From the NCBI RefSeq assembly GCF_000953015.1, contig NZ_LN794158.1, forward strand, positions 434,001-498,000: a DNA stretch of 64,000 bases. The letters run 5' to 3'. The notes beneath the pieces were generated by a model. It had not been told where the DNA came from, did not search any database, and saw nothing but the letters and a program-made list of their open reading frames with translations. Shown one piece after another: positions 63,001 to 64,000 of this stretch. This DNA comes from Candidatus Methylopumilus turicensis (GTDB taxonomy: Bacteria; Pseudomonadota; Gammaproteobacteria; Burkholderiales; Methylophilaceae). Every line of letters begins with the position of its first letter. The first letter of the stretch is position 1. The position numbers and the translations under genes were made by a program.

Positions 63001-63744
63001 TGATGGATAACCCATTTCACCTTTCATCGCCATTAAAGCCAAACGTACTGCGCGACTCGTTGCATCACCAGCAGCCCATGATTTACGTGAGCCAGTATTT
63101 GGCGTGTGGCGATAGGTACGTAGCGCTTGACCATCGACCCATGCATTAGAAACGGCATTGATAATTTCTTCTTTCGTGCCGCCAAGCAAGCCTGTGACTA
63201 CAGCAGTAGAGGCGACTTTCACCAAAATTACGTGATCTAAACCAACGCGGTTAAAACTGTTCTCAAGGGCAAGCACGCCTTGGATTTCGTGGGCTTTAAT
63301 CATGGCAGTAAGCACATCTTTAACAGTCAAGGGTACTTTGCCTTGCGCAACACGTGTGCGGGAAATCCAATCAGAGGTTGCAAGGATGCCACCTAAGTTA
63401 TCAGATGGATGACCCCATTCAGCAGCCAACCAAGTATCGTTAAAGTCTAACCAACGAATCATCGCGCCGATGTTGAATGCTGCTTGAATCGGGTCGAGTT
63501 GGAATTGTGTGCCTGGTACTTTTGCCCCATTCGGTACAACAGTGCCAGGAACGATTGGCCCCATTAGTTTTGTGCAAGCAGGGTATGAAAGCGCTTCTAA
63601 TCCACAACCTAATGTGTCCATCAAACAGTTGCGTGCGGTATCGTAAGCTTCTGCGCTATCAATTTTGTAGTTCAATACATAATCAGCAATATCGACTAAA
63701 ACTTGGTCTGCTGCTGGGCGAACATTTGAAATATGAGATGACAT
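60007..63744 (-). CDS. prpD: PrpD::AcnB fusion (2-methylcitrate dehydratase + aconitase B), 3' end disrupted
   Basis: A single 1245-codon frame. Residues 1-~481 are an essentially full-length PrpD ([38 protein letters not shown]; ending ATPVHEFV). Without a stop it continues into AcnB from about that family's residue 25 ([12 protein letters not shown]): HEAT-like domain, [36 protein letters not shown], and the [4Fe-4S] cysteines in [11 protein letters not shown] and [10 protein letters not shown]. It then stops at TAG after VADKA, losing the last ~80 residues. The two halves catalyse consecutive steps: 2-methylcitrate dehydration and 2-methyl-cis-aconitate hydration. The PrpD part is likely active; the aconitase part probably is not. 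Start is 23 nt after prpC. Confidence 0.9.
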   Translation of the reverse strand: MSSHISNVRPAADQVLVDIADYVLNYKIDSAEAYDTARNCLMDTLGCGLEALSYPACTKLMGPIVPGTVVPNGAKVPGTQFQLDPIQAAFNIGAMIRWLDFNDTWLAAEWGHPSDNLGGILATSDWISRTRVAQGKVPLTVKDVLTAMIKAHEIQGVLALENSFNRVGLDHVILVKVASTAVVTGLLGGTKEEIINAVSNAWVDGQALRTYRHTPNTGSRKSWAAGDATSRAVRLALMAMKGEMGYPSALTAKTWGFYDVSFKGQPFKFQRPYGSYVMEQVLFKISFPAEFHAQTAVECALTLHPQIGERINTLEKIDQIEKIVITTHESAIRIIDKTGPLANPADRDHCIQYMSAIGLLKGNLTAADYEDDVAGDPRVDALRAKMQCVEKAEYTKDYLDPEKRSIANAIQVFFKDGSKSDNVAVEYPIGHRRRRGEGIPELVKKFKINLARRFPAKQQAAILAVCENQKTLEATPVHEFVAEQVALLVELLKVTPANSSDASELVDLLENRIPAGVDQAAYVKAAFLADLAKGVAKSALVSPHHAVKLLGTMLGGYNVQALVALLDSSDAALAAEAGSILSHTILMFDAYHDVATKMKAGNAHAKKLIESWAAGEWFTARPKLADEIRVVVFKVAGETNTDDLSPAQEAWSRPDIPQHAKAMLVNKMPEALSVIEALKAKHGLPLAYVGDVVGTGSSRKSAINSLQWYMGDDIPNIPNKRTGGIVIGSKIAPIFFNTAEDSGAFPIQCDVSKLNTGDVIVIRPYQGTITKDTGSQDTGNAGDVLATFDMAPLTIADEVRAGGRIPLIIGRGLTTNARTTLGLPPSDLFIHPIAPKDTGKGYTLAQKMVGRACGLPEGVGVRPGTYCEPKATTVGSQDTTGGMTRDELKELACLGFSADLVMQSFCHTAAYPKPVDIKLQHSLPEFMSSRGGVSLRPGDGVIHSWLNRMVLPDTVGTGGDSHTRFPIGISFPAGSGLVAFAAAMGVMPLDMPESVLVRFKGEMQPGITLRDLVNAIPYVAIQAGELTTDKKGKKNVFNGRVLEIEGLPDLKVEQAFEFADASAERSANGCTVRLNKEPVIEFLKSNIVLMQNMIDHDYEDARTLKRRIEAMEAWLANPQLLEPDADAEYAHIFEIDLNQIKEPLVACPNDPDDIKPLSAVQNDKIDEVFIGSCMTNIGHYRAAAKVLEGQGAIPTRLWIAPPTRMDEAQLRDEGVYSTFGIAGARTEVPGCSLCMGNQARVADKA

Positions 63745-63767
63745 GTTATTGCTTTCTTTTATATAAA

Positions 63768-64000
63768 TTAGCGTTTTTCGATAGGCAAGAATGGACGGTC
63801 TTCGGGACCGTTATATTCTGCGTTTGGTCGAATAATCTTGTTGTCTATGCGCTGCTCAATAACGTGTGCAGCCCAGCCAGTCGTGCGGGAAATCACAAAG
63901 ATGGGGGTGAACATGGCAGTTGGAACCCCCATCATGTGATAACTCGACGCACTGTACCAGTCGAGGTTCGGGAACATTTTCTTTTCGCGCCACATCGTTT
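63768..64000 (-). CDS. prpC: 2-methylcitrate synthase, C-terminal part (runs off the window)
   Basis: The last ~77 residues of a citrate-synthase-family protein: [31 protein letters not shown], then [10 protein letters not shown], and the PrpC-type ending [20 protein letters not shown]. The frame is open to the window edge. PrpC condenses propionyl-CoA with oxaloacetate. It is the upstream member of the operon with prpD::acnB and acs. Confidence 0.92.
   Translation of the reverse strand, partial: TMWREKKMFPNLDWYSASSYHMMGVPTAMFTPIFVISRTTGWAAHVIEQRIDNKIIRPNAEYNGPEDRPFLPIEKR

Noticed and set aside
60007-63744. Annotation of the fusion as AcnD or as plain aconitase
   Set aside because: The first ~481 residues are unmistakably PrpD, and the second part is AcnB-type (HEAT-like domain first), not AcnA/AcnD-type.

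Overview
The window reads as ordinary chromosome of a betaproteobacterium, most likely a Methylotenera-like member of the Methylophilaceae. This is inferred from the 16S sequence, the comEC-exbBD-msbA-lpxK-kdsB and suhB/trmJ/cysE/isc gene orders, and the methylcitrate-cycle genes beside acs and mqo. There is no prophage, IS element, CRISPR array or plasmid replication gene.

Layout, left to right. (1) 1-3.9 kb: the 3' part of an RND efflux pump, then a small AT-rich accessory patch with a helix-hairpin-helix-like protein, a zinc-ribbon microprotein and several short repeats. (2) 3.9-9.4 kb, minus strand: pyrR-pyrB-pyrC' with ruvX and algH, then ribE-ribBX. Both pathways contain a protein with a degenerate enzyme domain. 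(3) 9.4-20.4 kb, plus strand: an ArnT-like transferase, lolCE-lolD, comEC, exbBD, msbA, lpxK, a Trm112-like protein and kdsB, i.e. lipid A/LPS and lipoprotein export. (4) 20.4-26.4 kb: initiator tRNA-Met, then a complete rrn operon (16S, tRNA-Ile, tRNA-Ala, 23S, 5S, terminator). (5) 26.4-41.2 kb: an apparent phosphate-starvation block with PAP2 phosphatase, zinc phospholipase C, DgkA, a GT4 glycosyltransferase, pstSCAB, an OprP/O-like porin and a PhoX-like phosphatase. It is interrupted by prfB (programmed frameshift), lysS and chrA. Pho boxes with matching geometry lie upstream of several of these genes. (6) 41.2-42.9 kb: small hypothetical genes. (7) 43-55.9 kb: the isc operon with two cysteine desulfurases and a type-1 IscR site, a second GT4 gene, an Ala/Lys-rich protein with a ParA-like ATPase, then cysE, trmJ, suhB and galU. 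(8) 55.9-64 kb, minus strand: prpC (partial), a prpD::acnB fusion, acs and mqo.

The most unusual item is the 1245-codon prpD::acnB reading frame. It joins two consecutive steps of the 2-methylcitrate cycle, but its 3' end carries a net ~64-nt loss and frameshift. That lesion removes the aconitase segment expected to hold the substrate-binding arginines. Just downstream, acs is followed by a diverged duplicate of its own last codons next to a 61-nt imperfect palindrome. The second theme is a reconstructable Pho regulon that appears to couple phosphate uptake to replacement of membrane phospholipid by glycolipid.
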